A stretch of DNA of 38,412 bases from Pantanalinema sp. (GTDB taxonomy: Bacteria; Cyanobacteriota; Sericytochromatia; S15B-MN24; UBA4093), in contig DATNQI010000012.1 in NCBI GenBank assembly GCA_036704125.1, positions 1 through 38,412 on the forward strand, read 5' to 3'. This document shows positions 31,183-38,387 of the stretch, in pieces; the first letter of the stretch is position 1; each line of letters starts with the position of its first letter. The translations under genes were made by a program, and so were the position numbers. The notes under the pieces were generated by a model that was not told the DNA's origin, made no database searches, and saw only the letters and a list, made by a program, of their open reading frames with translations.

Positions 31183-32502
31183 CTACTGATCGCCCAGGAT
31201 GTGCGGCGTGATGAAGATGACGAGCTCGGTCTTGACCCGATCCTTTTGCCGGCTACGGAAAAGCGTGCCCAGGACCGGCAGATCCGAGAGGTAAGGCAAG
31301 CCGCTGAGCAGCTCGATGTCCCGCTCCTGAAGCAAGCCCCCGATGACGATGGTCTGGCCCGCGGCCACTCGGATCGAGGCCTGGGATTCACGGGTGCTGA
31401 GCTGGGGGTAGCCTTGCGGAGTCGTGCCGGTGATGGTGCTCACGTTGGTCTGGAGCTTGGAGGTGACGAAGCGCACCTCGTTGACCCGAGGGGTGATCCG
31501 CAGCTCGACGCCGGCCAGGAAGTCCTCCTTGATCTGGAAGACTTGAGTGCCCGAAACCTGGGTGACGAAGTACGGGATGCGCTCACCCGTGACGATCTTC
31601 GACTCTTCGCCTTCGAGCGCGGCCACCCGCGGGCTGGCGAGAATCTTCGCCTGCCCTGAATTCTGCAGCGCGTTCAGCGTCAGCTGCATGTTTACCCCGG
31701 TCCGCACGAAGGGCTGCATGGGGATGGGCTGGGTGCCGAAGCCCCCGTTGTCCGGGGCCTTCTCCTGGAAGTTCGCGCTGAGCGACGGGCTGAAGGAGAA
31801 GCCCAGATTCCGCGCGGTAGCCTGGTTGATCTCGACGACCTGCGCTTCCAGGAGGACCTGGCGGCTCGGGCGATCGAGGGCCTGAATGGTGCTCTCGAGA
31901 CCGGAATAATCCCCCGTGCTGTTGTCGATCACGAGATTGTTACGGGCCTCGTCCCCGGAAATTCGTCCGTTCCCCTGGGGCAGCATGGTGGCGAGCACGT
32001 TCGCGATGTCCCGGGCGTTGGCGTATTCCAGGTGCCGCACCACGATGCCCTTGGGAAGCTCGGCGAGCACCGAGACGGGAGTCCGATCGAAGCGGATGAC
32101 GGCGCGCTTGGTGTCCGGCGAGAGGACGGAGTGAGGGCGGTAGGAGCCCTTCAGGACGATCTGGAGGCGAGTCTCTTGCGGGGAGCCGTTCGCAGCTGGC
32201 AGAACTTCCTGCTGCATTCGCTCGATCGGGCCAACCGGCTCCTTCAAGACGTTGAAGCCCTTCCGTGGCGTCGCATTGAAGAGGCGAACCGTGAGGGACG
32301 GCGGAGTTTGAGAGAGGCGCTCTTCGAGCTGAAAGTGCAACGCGCCATCCCCTTGGATCACCAGGGCATTCTGCTCGTCGTCGAATCGTACATCGAGCAG
32401 CCCGGCCTTCCCGTTGACCGAGAAGACCTCCGAGGGGTTCAGGGCGAAGGCGGGCTGAGCGAACAGCAAGCAGGCAAGCAAGAGCAATAGGAGGTGATGC
32501 AC
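31183..32502 (-). CDS. Short PilQ/GspD-like secretin
   Basis: The 439-residue protein has a signal peptide (LLLLLLACLLFAQPAFA). An AMIN-like amino region (about 22-150, with LTVRLFNATPRKGFNVLK) is followed by a secretin N-domain (KGIVVRHLEYANARDIANVL, NNLVIDNSTGDYSGLESTIQ). The secretin core (about 220-439) has QVLLEAQVVEINQATARNLG, ILASPRVAALEGEESKIVTG, the signature VAAGQTIVIGGLLQ and LPYLSDLPVLGTLFRSR, ending ELVIFITPHIL. Secretins form gated outer-membrane rings for type II/IV systems. Here no pilus or type II genes are nearby and the next gene downstream is the YD toxin, so a private export channel is an attractive but unproven idea. GTG 32502 start with AAAAGG upstream. Confidence 0.92.
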   Translation of the reverse strand: MHHLLLLLLACLLFAQPAFALNPSEVFSVNGKAGLLDVRFDDEQNALVIQGDGALHFQLEERLSQTPPSLTVRLFNATPRKGFNVLKEPVGPIERMQQEVLPAANGSPQETRLQIVLKGSYRPHSVLSPDTKRAVIRFDRTPVSVLAELPKGIVVRHLEYANARDIANVLATMLPQGNGRISGDEARNNLVIDNSTGDYSGLESTIQALDRPSRQVLLEAQVVEINQATARNLGFSFSPSLSANFQEKAPDNGGFGTQPIPMQPFVRTGVNMQLTLNALQNSGQAKILASPRVAALEGEESKIVTGERIPYFVTQVSGTQVFQIKEDFLAGVELRITPRVNEVRFVTSKLQTNVSTITGTTPQGYPQLSTRESQASIRVAAGQTIVIGGLLQERDIELLSGLPYLSDLPVLGTLFRSRQKDRVKTELVIFITPHILGDQ

Positions 32503-32576
32503 GCAGATAACCTTTTTTGGGATGATGAAACGATGATTTTTATGTGGCGAACGTGAAGAGCATACCCTTGCTTGTT

Positions 32577-32606
32577 ATTAGGTGATGCGTATCTTGCTAG
32601 TCTCAA
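32577..32606 (-). promoter_or_regulatory. Candidate promoter of the secretin-YD operon
   Basis: TTGAGA (32606-32601), an 18-bp spacer and CCTAAT (32582-32577) on the minus strand lie in a clearly AT-rich 269-bp gap shared with the divergent kinase gene. Poly-A/T tracts at 32610-32642 lie upstream, as a UP element would. The match is modest. On the plus side only a TATGAT at 32700-32705 is notable for the kinase gene. Confidence 0.35.
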
Positions 32607-32771
32607 TTAAAAATAAAATGTACGTGAAATATATATTTTTTTCATAAGTCTCCGAACTTGATGCGAGGTCAGAGGCATCCCAAACGCCCGATTTTCCATT
32701 ATGATGACAAGGGAGCGTCCGTTTTTCGGGGTGCTCCGTGCCCTCGCACCCTTCCGTCCCCCGGAGCGCCA

Positions 32772-33704
32772 GTGATCGTCACCGTCACCCCCAACGCCGC
32801 AATCGACCGCACGGCCGTCGTGTCGGGCTTCAAGCTCAACGCCGTCAACGAGGTCAAGAACATGCCGGCGTTGCCCGGCGGCAAGGGCATCAACGTGGCA
32901 CGGGTCCTCAAGGCGTTCGGCGCGCCGGTGGTGGCGACCGGCTTCATCGGGGGCGAGACGGGCAAGACCATCAAGATGGGCCTGGAGCGCAGCGGCGTCG
33001 GCACCGACTTCGCCATCGTCATGGGCGAGTCGCGCACCTGCCTCAAGATCGTCGATCCCCAGCGCCTGATGGTGACCGAGCTCAACGAGCTGGGCCCCGA
33101 GATCACCGCCCAGGAAGTCACCAAGCTCACGGCCATCCTCAACAAGTGGAGCCAGAAGGCCTCGAACGTCGTCTTCTCGGGAAGCCTGCCGCCCGGCGCT
33201 CCGCAAGACTCGTACCGCAAGTGGGTCGAGGCCTTCCAGCGCACCGGCGGAAGGGCCTTCGTGGACGCGCGGGGCGCGGTGCTCCGCCACGCCCTGGAGG
33301 GCCGGCCCTACCTGGTCAAGCCCAACCAGCAGGAGGCCGAGGAGCTGGTCGGCTACTCGCTCGACTCCGAGACCCGGATCTCCCAGGCGGTCGAGACCTT
33401 CATGACCAAGGCTCAGATCGCGCTCATCACCCTGGGCGAGCGCGGGGCGGCGGTGGGCTTCGAGGGCGAGCGCTGGCGCGCCTACGCCCCGCCCATCAAG
33501 GGGGCGAATCCCATCGGCAGCGGGGATGCCTTTCTCGCGGGCTTCATCGTGGGCCTCACGCGCCAGCTTCCCATCAAGGACTGCCTGCGCCTGGCCACCG
33601 CGACCGGCGCGGCCAACGCCCAGGCCCCGGGAGCCGGCGTCATCCGGCTCGAGCAGGTGGACCGCCTCAGCGGCCAGGTCCGCGTCGAGGCCCTGCGCCG
33701 CTAG
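32772..33704 (+). CDS. PfkB-family sugar-phosphate kinase, 1-phosphofructokinase-like
   Basis: The 310-residue kinase has the family pattern of FruK/LacC: MIVTVTPNAAIDRTAVV at the start, LPGGKGINVARVLKAFG (about 34-50), ATGFIGGETG, VVFSGSLPPGAP, VKPNQQEAEEL, LITLGERGAAVG, and the catalytic GSGDAFLAGF with Asp252. It should phosphorylate fructose-1-phosphate or tagatose-6-phosphate using ATP. No phosphotransferase genes adjoin, so the true sugar is open. GTG 32772, five bases after GGAG, fits the conserved amino end; the longer frame from 32658 does not. It is GC-rich like the core, so the toxin locus ends here. It converges with 12 bp on the next gene. Confidence 0.9.
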   Translation: MIVTVTPNAAIDRTAVVSGFKLNAVNEVKNMPALPGGKGINVARVLKAFGAPVVATGFIGGETGKTIKMGLERSGVGTDFAIVMGESRTCLKIVDPQRLMVTELNELGPEITAQEVTKLTAILNKWSQKASNVVFSGSLPPGAPQDSYRKWVEAFQRTGGRAFVDARGAVLRHALEGRPYLVKPNQQEAEELVGYSLDSETRISQAVETFMTKAQIALITLGERGAAVGFEGERWRAYAPPIKGANPIGSGDAFLAGFIVGLTRQLPIKDCLRLATATGAANAQAPGAGVIRLEQVDRLSGQVRVEALRR

Positions 33705-33716
33705 GTCTTTTCCACT

Positions 33717-35003
33717 CTATCTGAACAGGCTCACGATCCCGTCGACGATGGCGCCGCCCGCCGCGCTGACCTGGTCTGCGATCTCGTCGGCGCCCTTGCC
33801 GATGAGCTTGATGCCGTTGGAGAAGTTGGAGGCCACGATCCGGGGCAGGTCCTCGATCCCCGGCTCTTCCTCCGAGGTCGCGGTGGTCTTGGCGCCGGTG
33901 ATGGCGCGGATCCCCTTCGAGAGGGTGTTGATCAAGAGGCCCGGGATGGGCAGGATGGGGGATCCGACCGCCTGGATGATGCCCTTGGGCAGGTTTCCGA
34001 GCCCCACCGTGACGCTGGCCCCGGCCCCGCCGCCGACGCCCGCAGCCGCCTTGGCCCCGGCGCCCAGCGTGATGGCCCCGTCCCTGACGACGAGCGTGCC
34101 GTCGAGACCGGCCCCGACCCCGGCGAGCGCCTCGGCCGAGCCGCTCGCGCCCACCTGGATGAGCCCGAGGATCGAGGCGAAGCCCTTGGCCTGGGTCCTG
34201 CCCCAGGCGCCCGAGACGGCCTCGGCCGCGGCGCCGATCCCGAAGGAGGGCAGCCCGAACTGGTCGATCCCCACGTGGACCCGGCTCTGGGCCTTGGTCC
34301 TGGTCCCGGTGACGGCCTCGGTTTCGAGGGCGGCCCCCACGAGCTTCGCGTCCTTGACGGCGAGCTCGCCCGCGACTTCGCCGCGGACCCGGGCGTAGGC
34401 CTCGGCGACGGCCCCGGCCTGGGCGTCGAAGGAGGTGGGGGTGGCGACCAGCGACGCGGCCCCTTCGGCGCGGGCCCTGAGCTCGGCGTCCACGCTCACC
34501 GAGCCGGTGGCCGTGGCGCTAGGACCGAGCTGGGCCTGGCCCACGGCGGCCGCGCGGATGCGGGCGGCCGCCTCGGCCAGAAGGGCGCCCTGGGCTGCGA
34601 CCAGCTGAGGGGCGATCACCACCATGCCGTCGGCCGAGGCCTGGGCGACGCCCTCGGCCTCGATCCCGCCGGCGCCGCGCAGGGTGAGCGCGCCGATGGA
34701 GGCCTCGAGCGCGGCCTGCGCGCTGTAGCGGGCGGCGGCGGCGGCCTCGGCCTGGACGCGCGCGCCCGAGAGCGCTGGGGTGTCCACCACCTTCAGGGTG
34801 GCCTGCGCGCGGGCCGCCCCGTCGAAGCGGTAGGAGTCGCCTTCGCGGTGCGCGCGGGCCTCGTGCTGGACGGTGCGGGTCTCGACGGCAGGCCCGGTCG
34901 GGACCCCCCCGGCGGCCGTCGCGAGCGCATGCAGCCGCCGGAGGCGCTCCGCGTGAGCGGCGCCTCCGGCGGGGTGATGCATGCCAGCCTGTAATCCGCT
35001 CAT
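33717..35003 (-). CDS. Ala/Gly-rich protein of unknown function
   Basis: The 428-residue protein has no signal peptide. It is very rich in Ala, with heptad-free, repetitive segments: AEAAAAARYSAQAALEASIG, LLAEAAARIRAAAVGQAQLG, EGAASLVATPTSFDAQAGAV and AYARVRGEVAGELAVKDAKL, likely long amphipathic helices or strands. A Gly-rich middle (AGVGAGLDGTLVVRDGAITL) is followed by KGIIQAVGSPILPIPGLLIN and a helical end. The carboxy part, with AGASVTVGLGNLPKG and IVDGIVSLFR, could sit at a membrane. No family was recognised. ATG 35003 has GAGGAG five bases upstream. Its antisense strand is densely open, as expected for this composition, but the start site, length and stop at the kinase 3' end favour this frame. 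Confidence 0.7.
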   Translation of the reverse strand: MSGLQAGMHHPAGGAAHAERLRRLHALATAAGGVPTGPAVETRTVQHEARAHREGDSYRFDGAARAQATLKVVDTPALSGARVQAEAAAAARYSAQAALEASIGALTLRGAGGIEAEGVAQASADGMVVIAPQLVAAQGALLAEAAARIRAAAVGQAQLGPSATATGSVSVDAELRARAEGAASLVATPTSFDAQAGAVAEAYARVRGEVAGELAVKDAKLVGAALETEAVTGTRTKAQSRVHVGIDQFGLPSFGIGAAAEAVSGAWGRTQAKGFASILGLIQVGASGSAEALAGVGAGLDGTLVVRDGAITLGAGAKAAAGVGGGAGASVTVGLGNLPKGIIQAVGSPILPIPGLLINTLSKGIRAITGAKTTATSEEEPGIEDLPRIVASNFSNGIKLIGKGADEIADQVSAAGGAIVDGIVSLFR

Positions 35004-35121
35004 GGGCTCTCCTCGTCGCGGCGATGATCCTGTTATCGGGCCTTTCCTCCCGAGGTTCGGTAAAGAGGCCGATAAGCCTGGTTAAAGCATGGGAGCAAGG
35101 CGGGGACCGTCGCGGCGGTGC

Positions 35122-35127
35122 TATCAT
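35122..35127 (+). promoter_or_regulatory. TATCAT box placed for a leaderless transcript
   Basis: TATCAT is followed by GGCGCC and then ATG 35134. The expected start point is at the A of ATG, and no ribosome-binding site precedes it. No clear -35 is present. Confidence 0.45.
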
Positions 35128-35133
35128 GGCGCC

Positions 35134-36201
35134 ATGAGCACCAGACCGCCCGTGGCCTTCGATCCGGCCCCCTTCGAGCCCCATCCCCTCTTCCGCCATG
35201 CGCACCTGCAGACGGTCGTCGGGGAGGTGGTGCCGCGCGACTTCGCCCGGCACCACGCCCCCTGGCTCGCGTCGGCCCGCACCGAGCAGTTCACCCTGGC
35301 GGACGGCGACAGGCTGCAGGCCGTCCTGCACCTTCACCCCGACGATCCCGCTCGCCTGCGGCCGGTGGTGCTTCACCTCCACGGCCTGGAGGGCAGCGCC
35401 GAGGCGTCCTACCAGAAGGGCATCAGCACCAAGGCCTACGCCGCGGGCTTCCACTCGGTCCGCCTCAACTTCCGCAACTGCGGGGACACGGAGCACCTGG
35501 CGCGCGCCCTCTATCACGGCCGATCCACCGACGACGTGCTCGCCGTGCTCGCGGCCCTCAGGGAGGAGTGGGGCTTCTCGACGCTCTACGCCACGGGGGC
35601 CTCGCTCGGGGCCAACCTCCTGCTGCGCCTCCTGGCTGACGCCGGCCAGGCGCCTCCGCCCGGCCTCGCCGGCGTGGTCGCCGTCTCGCCGCCCGTCGAC
35701 ATGGCCATGACGGCCGCCGCGCTGGATCGGGGCTTCAACCGGGGTTACACGGCCTACTTCCTCGGCTTGCTCAAGCGCAAGATGCGCCGCAAGCAGCGCC
35801 TGAGCCCCGGGGGCGAGGGGCTGTCCGAGCTCGTGCGCGAGCTGGGGCGGGTGCATACGCTGCGGGCCTTCGACGAGCTGGTGACCGCGCCGCTCTCGGG
35901 CTACCCCGACGCGGCGACCTACTACGCCCACGCGAGCTCGGGCGACGACCTGCACCGCGTCCGGGTGCCGACCCTCCTCATCCACGCCCAGGACGATCCC
36001 TTCCTGCCCTACGCCATGTACGGCCCCAGGATGGAGGCGATCGCCGCCAACCCTTACCTCGTGTCCGTCTTCCCGGATCACGGGGGGCACGTGGGCTTCC
36101 TGATGCCCAAGGGGCGGCCCGGGCGCCGGCCATGGATGGACGAGTGGTGGGCCGAGAACGAGGCGATCGCCTACCTCCAGGCCCTGCACGAGGCCCGCTG
36201 A
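35134..36201 (+). CDS. YheT-type alpha/beta hydrolase
   Basis: The 355-residue protein matches the YheT/ABHD1-3 family of hydrolases: FRHAHLQTVVGEVV near the start, VVLHLHGLEGSAEASYQKGI (about 75-95), FHSVRLNFRNCGDTEHL, and nucleophile GASLGANLLLR (Ser157). Acid motif LLIHAQDDPFLPY and histidine motif FPDHGGHVGFL complete the Ser-Asp-His triad. Members act on esters of unknown, probably lipid-like, substrates. ATG 35134 lies six bases after a TATCAT box with no Shine-Dalgarno, so it may be translated leaderlessly; the longer frame from 35089 is unlikely. It ends at a perfect bidirectional terminator. Confidence 0.92.
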   Translation: MSTRPPVAFDPAPFEPHPLFRHAHLQTVVGEVVPRDFARHHAPWLASARTEQFTLADGDRLQAVLHLHPDDPARLRPVVLHLHGLEGSAEASYQKGISTKAYAAGFHSVRLNFRNCGDTEHLARALYHGRSTDDVLAVLAALREEWGFSTLYATGASLGANLLLRLLADAGQAPPPGLAGVVAVSPPVDMAMTAAALDRGFNRGYTAYFLGLLKRKMRRKQRLSPGGEGLSELVRELGRVHTLRAFDELVTAPLSGYPDAATYYAHASSGDDLHRVRVPTLLIHAQDDPFLPYAMYGPRMEAIAANPYLVSVFPDHGGHVGFLMPKGRPGRRPWMDEWWAENEAIAYLQALHEAR

Positions 36202-36205
36202 ACGA

Positions 36206-36248
36206 AAAGAAGGAGGGCGCCCCGTCGATCGGGGCGCCCTCCTTCTTT
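36206..36248. terminator. Perfect 19-bp bidirectional terminator
   Basis: A 19-bp perfect stem (36206-36224 with 36230-36248), loop TCGAT, ends in T-rich CTTCTTTG on one side and TTCTTTTCG on the other strand. It lies between the convergent genes ending at 36201 and 36260 and can serve both. Confidence 0.9.
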
Positions 36249-36259
36249 GCTCGAAAGTC

Positions 36260-36823
36260 CTAGTACTTCGGGACGACCACGAAGCGGCTGGCCTTGAGGC
36301 TGAAGTTGAGGTAGTAGGTCGTGACCGCGCCGTCGGGACGAACGGCGGTCATCTCCTTGGTCTTGACGTTCCAGCGGACCACGTTGGACTGGTAGCCCTT
36401 GGCGAAGCTGGTGGTGTCGAAGTAGAACTCGAGCTCGCCGCGCTTGCCGGCGGCCAGGTCGGTGGCCTGCTGGAGGTACTGGGCGGCCGAGGTGACCTTG
36501 GGGGTGAACTCGTGGCCGTGCTTGAGGAAGTGGGTCTCGAGGTTCTGCTCGGCGCTCAGGTTGGCCGCGGGGCGCGAGGCGAAGGTGCCGTTGGGAACCG
36601 TGTTGCGGCTCTTGGAGATGATCTCCAGCTGCGCATCGGTCAGCTTCACGCCGAGGTCGGCGACGGCCTTGACGAACTCTGCCTTGGTCTTGGGCGCAAC
36701 GGCGAGCGCTTTGGTCGTCTGCGAGTTGGACGAGCCGACGATGCCGGTGCCGGAGAGACCGCAGCCGCTCAGCGACAGGAGCATCGTGGTCAGGGCGATC
36801 GCGGAGAACAGCTGCTTCTTCAT
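36260..36823 (-). CDS. Lipoprotein with a polymorphic-toxin nuclease-like (BECR-type) domain
   Basis: The 187-residue protein has a lipoprotein signal (MKKQLFSAIALTTMLLSLSG, lipobox Cys about 21). It then has a Ser/Thr-rich linker and a helix (about 40-85). The C-terminal 85 residues run LETHFLKHGHEFTPKVTSAA, YLQQATDLAAG, LEFYFDTTSFAKGYQSNVVR, WNVKTKEMTAVRPDGAVTTY and YLNF. This is close to the remembered toxin pattern HxxKHGxEF..EYlxxA...YDxxtNeFavvxxdGxirTyFkP, a BECR-fold RNase type seen at tips of contact-dependent toxins. Whether the nuclease is active or domesticated is unknown. ATG 36823 follows GAGG; TTG 36835 is less likely. No immunity gene is adjacent. Confidence 0.75.
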   Translation of the reverse strand: MKKQLFSAIALTTMLLSLSGCGLSGTGIVGSSNSQTTKALAVAPKTKAEFVKAVADLGVKLTDAQLEIISKSRNTVPNGTFASRPAANLSAEQNLETHFLKHGHEFTPKVTSAAQYLQQATDLAAGKRGELEFYFDTTSFAKGYQSNVVRWNVKTKEMTAVRPDGAVTTYYLNFSLKASRFVVVPKY

Positions 36824-36883
36824 GGGATACCTCAAGTGGGGAAGGGTGCCACGATCCTTATCCCCCCCATCGGATCCGATCTT

Positions 36884-36900
36884 GCTAATGATCGCTAATG
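36884..36900. repeat. Two GCTAATG direct repeats, 10-bp period
   Basis: GCTAATG occurs at 36884-36890 and 36894-36900 in a 264-bp gap between the lipoprotein gene (minus) and the membrane gene (plus). They lie 61-77 bp before the lipoprotein start, within AT-rich DNA that includes TTAACA (minus strand, near 36911-36906). This could be an operator or part of a promoter. The rest of the gap shows nothing more. Confidence 0.35.
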
Positions 36901-37087
36901 TTTTTGTTAAGAAGCGGTAATGAAGTTCATTCCGGCGGGATCATCGTCTCGATTGCCTGATACCGCCGAACGATCTTGGGCGGAACGAACGTTGAGCGCG
37001 CGGGCCCCGGGTGATTCCATGGAGCCGCCGTTCGGCACCCTTGTGTTCACCCCCTCGCGCCCCTGCGCCAGGGAAGGAGGCAGGCCG

Positions 37088-37402
37088 ATGGCCTTCAGGC
37101 CTCTGGATGCGTTGCTCTGGGGCGCGGCGATCGCCCTTTTCCTCTACGGGATCGCCTTCTTCGGCCTCGCGACGGGGCGCCTCGGCGTGGAAGCCTCCTT
37201 CGGCTGCGGCGTCGTCGCCTTCCTCCTCGGCGTCTCTTCGCTGGTCGCCTTCCTCTGGGCGATGCTGCTCGATTGCCTCGGGCGCCCCTTCCAGGAGGGT
37301 GAAAGCCGGCGGCTGCTGTACGCCGCCTTGATCGTGGGCCTGGTGCCCGCGGGTGCCGTGCTGTACTACTTCCGGGTCGTGCGCCCCGGAGCGCGTTCGT
37401 GA
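37088..37402 (+). CDS. Small polytopic membrane protein of unknown function
   Basis: The 104-residue protein has three predicted membrane segments: LLWGAAIALFLYGIAFFGLA (about 9-28), FGCGVVAFLLGVSSLVAFLW (about 39-58) and YAALIVGLVPAGAVLYYF (about 79-96). No family was recognised. ATG 37088 follows AAGGAGG at about seven bases, and the longer frame from 36920 lacks both a site and conservation-like features. Its stop overlaps the GTG of the LCP gene (GTGA), so the pair is translated together. It may assist the LCP protein at the membrane, but this rests only on position. Confidence 0.75.
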   Translation: MAFRPLDALLWGAAIALFLYGIAFFGLATGRLGVEASFGCGVVAFLLGVSSLVAFLWAMLLDCLGRPFQEGESRRLLYAALIVGLVPAGAVLYYFRVVRPGARS

Positions 37403-38316
37403 GCGCCCGGCGCGGCCTCCTCCTGGCCTTGTCGGTCCTGCTGGGCTTCGGTCTCGGCGGGGTCTCGGGCTACGTGCTGGGCGAGCTCAGGCGCCCGTCG
37501 GCGCCCGTGGTGCTGGCGCCCCCTGCCCCCGCGAGCATCCCGAGCGCCGGCGAGCAGACGATCCTCGTGATGGCGAGCGACGCCAAGGGGGACAGCGGCC
37601 GGGACTCGCTGCGCGGCAACACCGACTCGATGCTTTTGGTCCACCTGGAGCCCGCGACCCGGCGCGTGAGCGTGCTCGCCATCCCGCGCGACACCCGGAC
37701 GGCGATCGAGGGCCACGGCACCTTCAAGGTCAACGCCGCCAACGCCTACGGGGGCCCGGAGCTCGCCATGCGCACCGTCTCGCGGCTGGTGGGGGTGCCG
37801 ATCGATCGCTATTTGCTCGTGAGCCTGCACGGGGTGCGCGCGGCGGTCGACGCCATCGGCGGGCTCGAGGTGACGGTGCCCAAGCGCATGCGCTACCGCG
37901 ATCGCGCGGGGGGGCTGACGATCGATCTCCAGCCGGGCCGCCAGCACCTCTCGGGCCGCCAGGTCGAGGCCTTCCTGCGCTTCCGGCACGACGAGGAGGG
38001 CGACATCGGGCGGATCCAGCGCCATCAGGCCTTCATGACCGAGGTCGCAAGCCAGGTCTTTTCGCCGCAGCGCTTCTTCCAGCTCCCTGCGCTGTGGGTG
38101 GCCGTGCGCGAGCACGTCGAGACGGATCTCTCGAGCGCCGAGGCGCTGCGTATCGCCTACACGCTGCGAGGCCTGGACGTGCCCAGGGGCCTCGAGCTGG
38201 AGGTCCTGCCCGGCCATGAGGACCGCAGCCGCGGCCCGTGGTACTGGGAGGCCGACACGGCGGCGATCGAGCCCTTCCTCGCACGCAGCTTCCGCAAGCA
38301 GCCCCCCTCCGACTAA
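37399..38316 (+). CDS. LytR-CpsA-Psr (LCP) family cell-wall glycopolymer ligase
   Basis: LCP proteins move polysaccharide or teichoic-acid-like chains from lipid carriers onto peptidoglycan, outside the inner membrane. The 305-residue protein has an N-terminal membrane anchor (LLLALSVLLGFGLGGVSGYV) and the LCP domain from about 45. Motifs are RGNTDSMLLVHLEPATRRV, LAIPRDTRTAI, FKVNAANAYGG, and the pyrophosphate-binding FLRFRHDEEGDIGRIQRHQ near residue 193, with the conserved Asp and Arg residues. GTG 37399 overlaps the upstream stop. The protein is usual in Gram-positive and cyanobacterial-type walls. After its stop, 34 bp later, lies copy 2 of the GC repeat. Confidence 0.92.
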   Translation: MSARRGLLLALSVLLGFGLGGVSGYVLGELRRPSAPVVLAPPAPASIPSAGEQTILVMASDAKGDSGRDSLRGNTDSMLLVHLEPATRRVSVLAIPRDTRTAIEGHGTFKVNAANAYGGPELAMRTVSRLVGVPIDRYLLVSLHGVRAAVDAIGGLEVTVPKRMRYRDRAGGLTIDLQPGRQHLSGRQVEAFLRFRHDEEGDIGRIQRHQAFMTEVASQVFSPQRFFQLPALWVAVREHVETDLSSAEALRIAYTLRGLDVPRGLELEVLPGHEDRSRGPWYWEADTAAIEPFLARSFRKQPPSD

Positions 38317-38350
38317 GCAGGTCGGTGTGAAACTAGTCGTTCGCTTGATA

Positions 38351-38387
38351 CCCCGCCCCCGGGTGGGGCGGGGCTAGGGGTGGGGGG
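38351..38387 (+). repeat. GC palindrome with a G-quadruplex-capable right arm (copy 2)
   Basis: CCCCGCCCCCGGG with a G-rich right arm of four runs of four or more G matches copy 1 at 13775-13823 over about 27 bases. The outer left arm of copy 1 is missing here. Again it lies just past a gene end, with the G-rich strand on plus. Confidence 0.7.
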
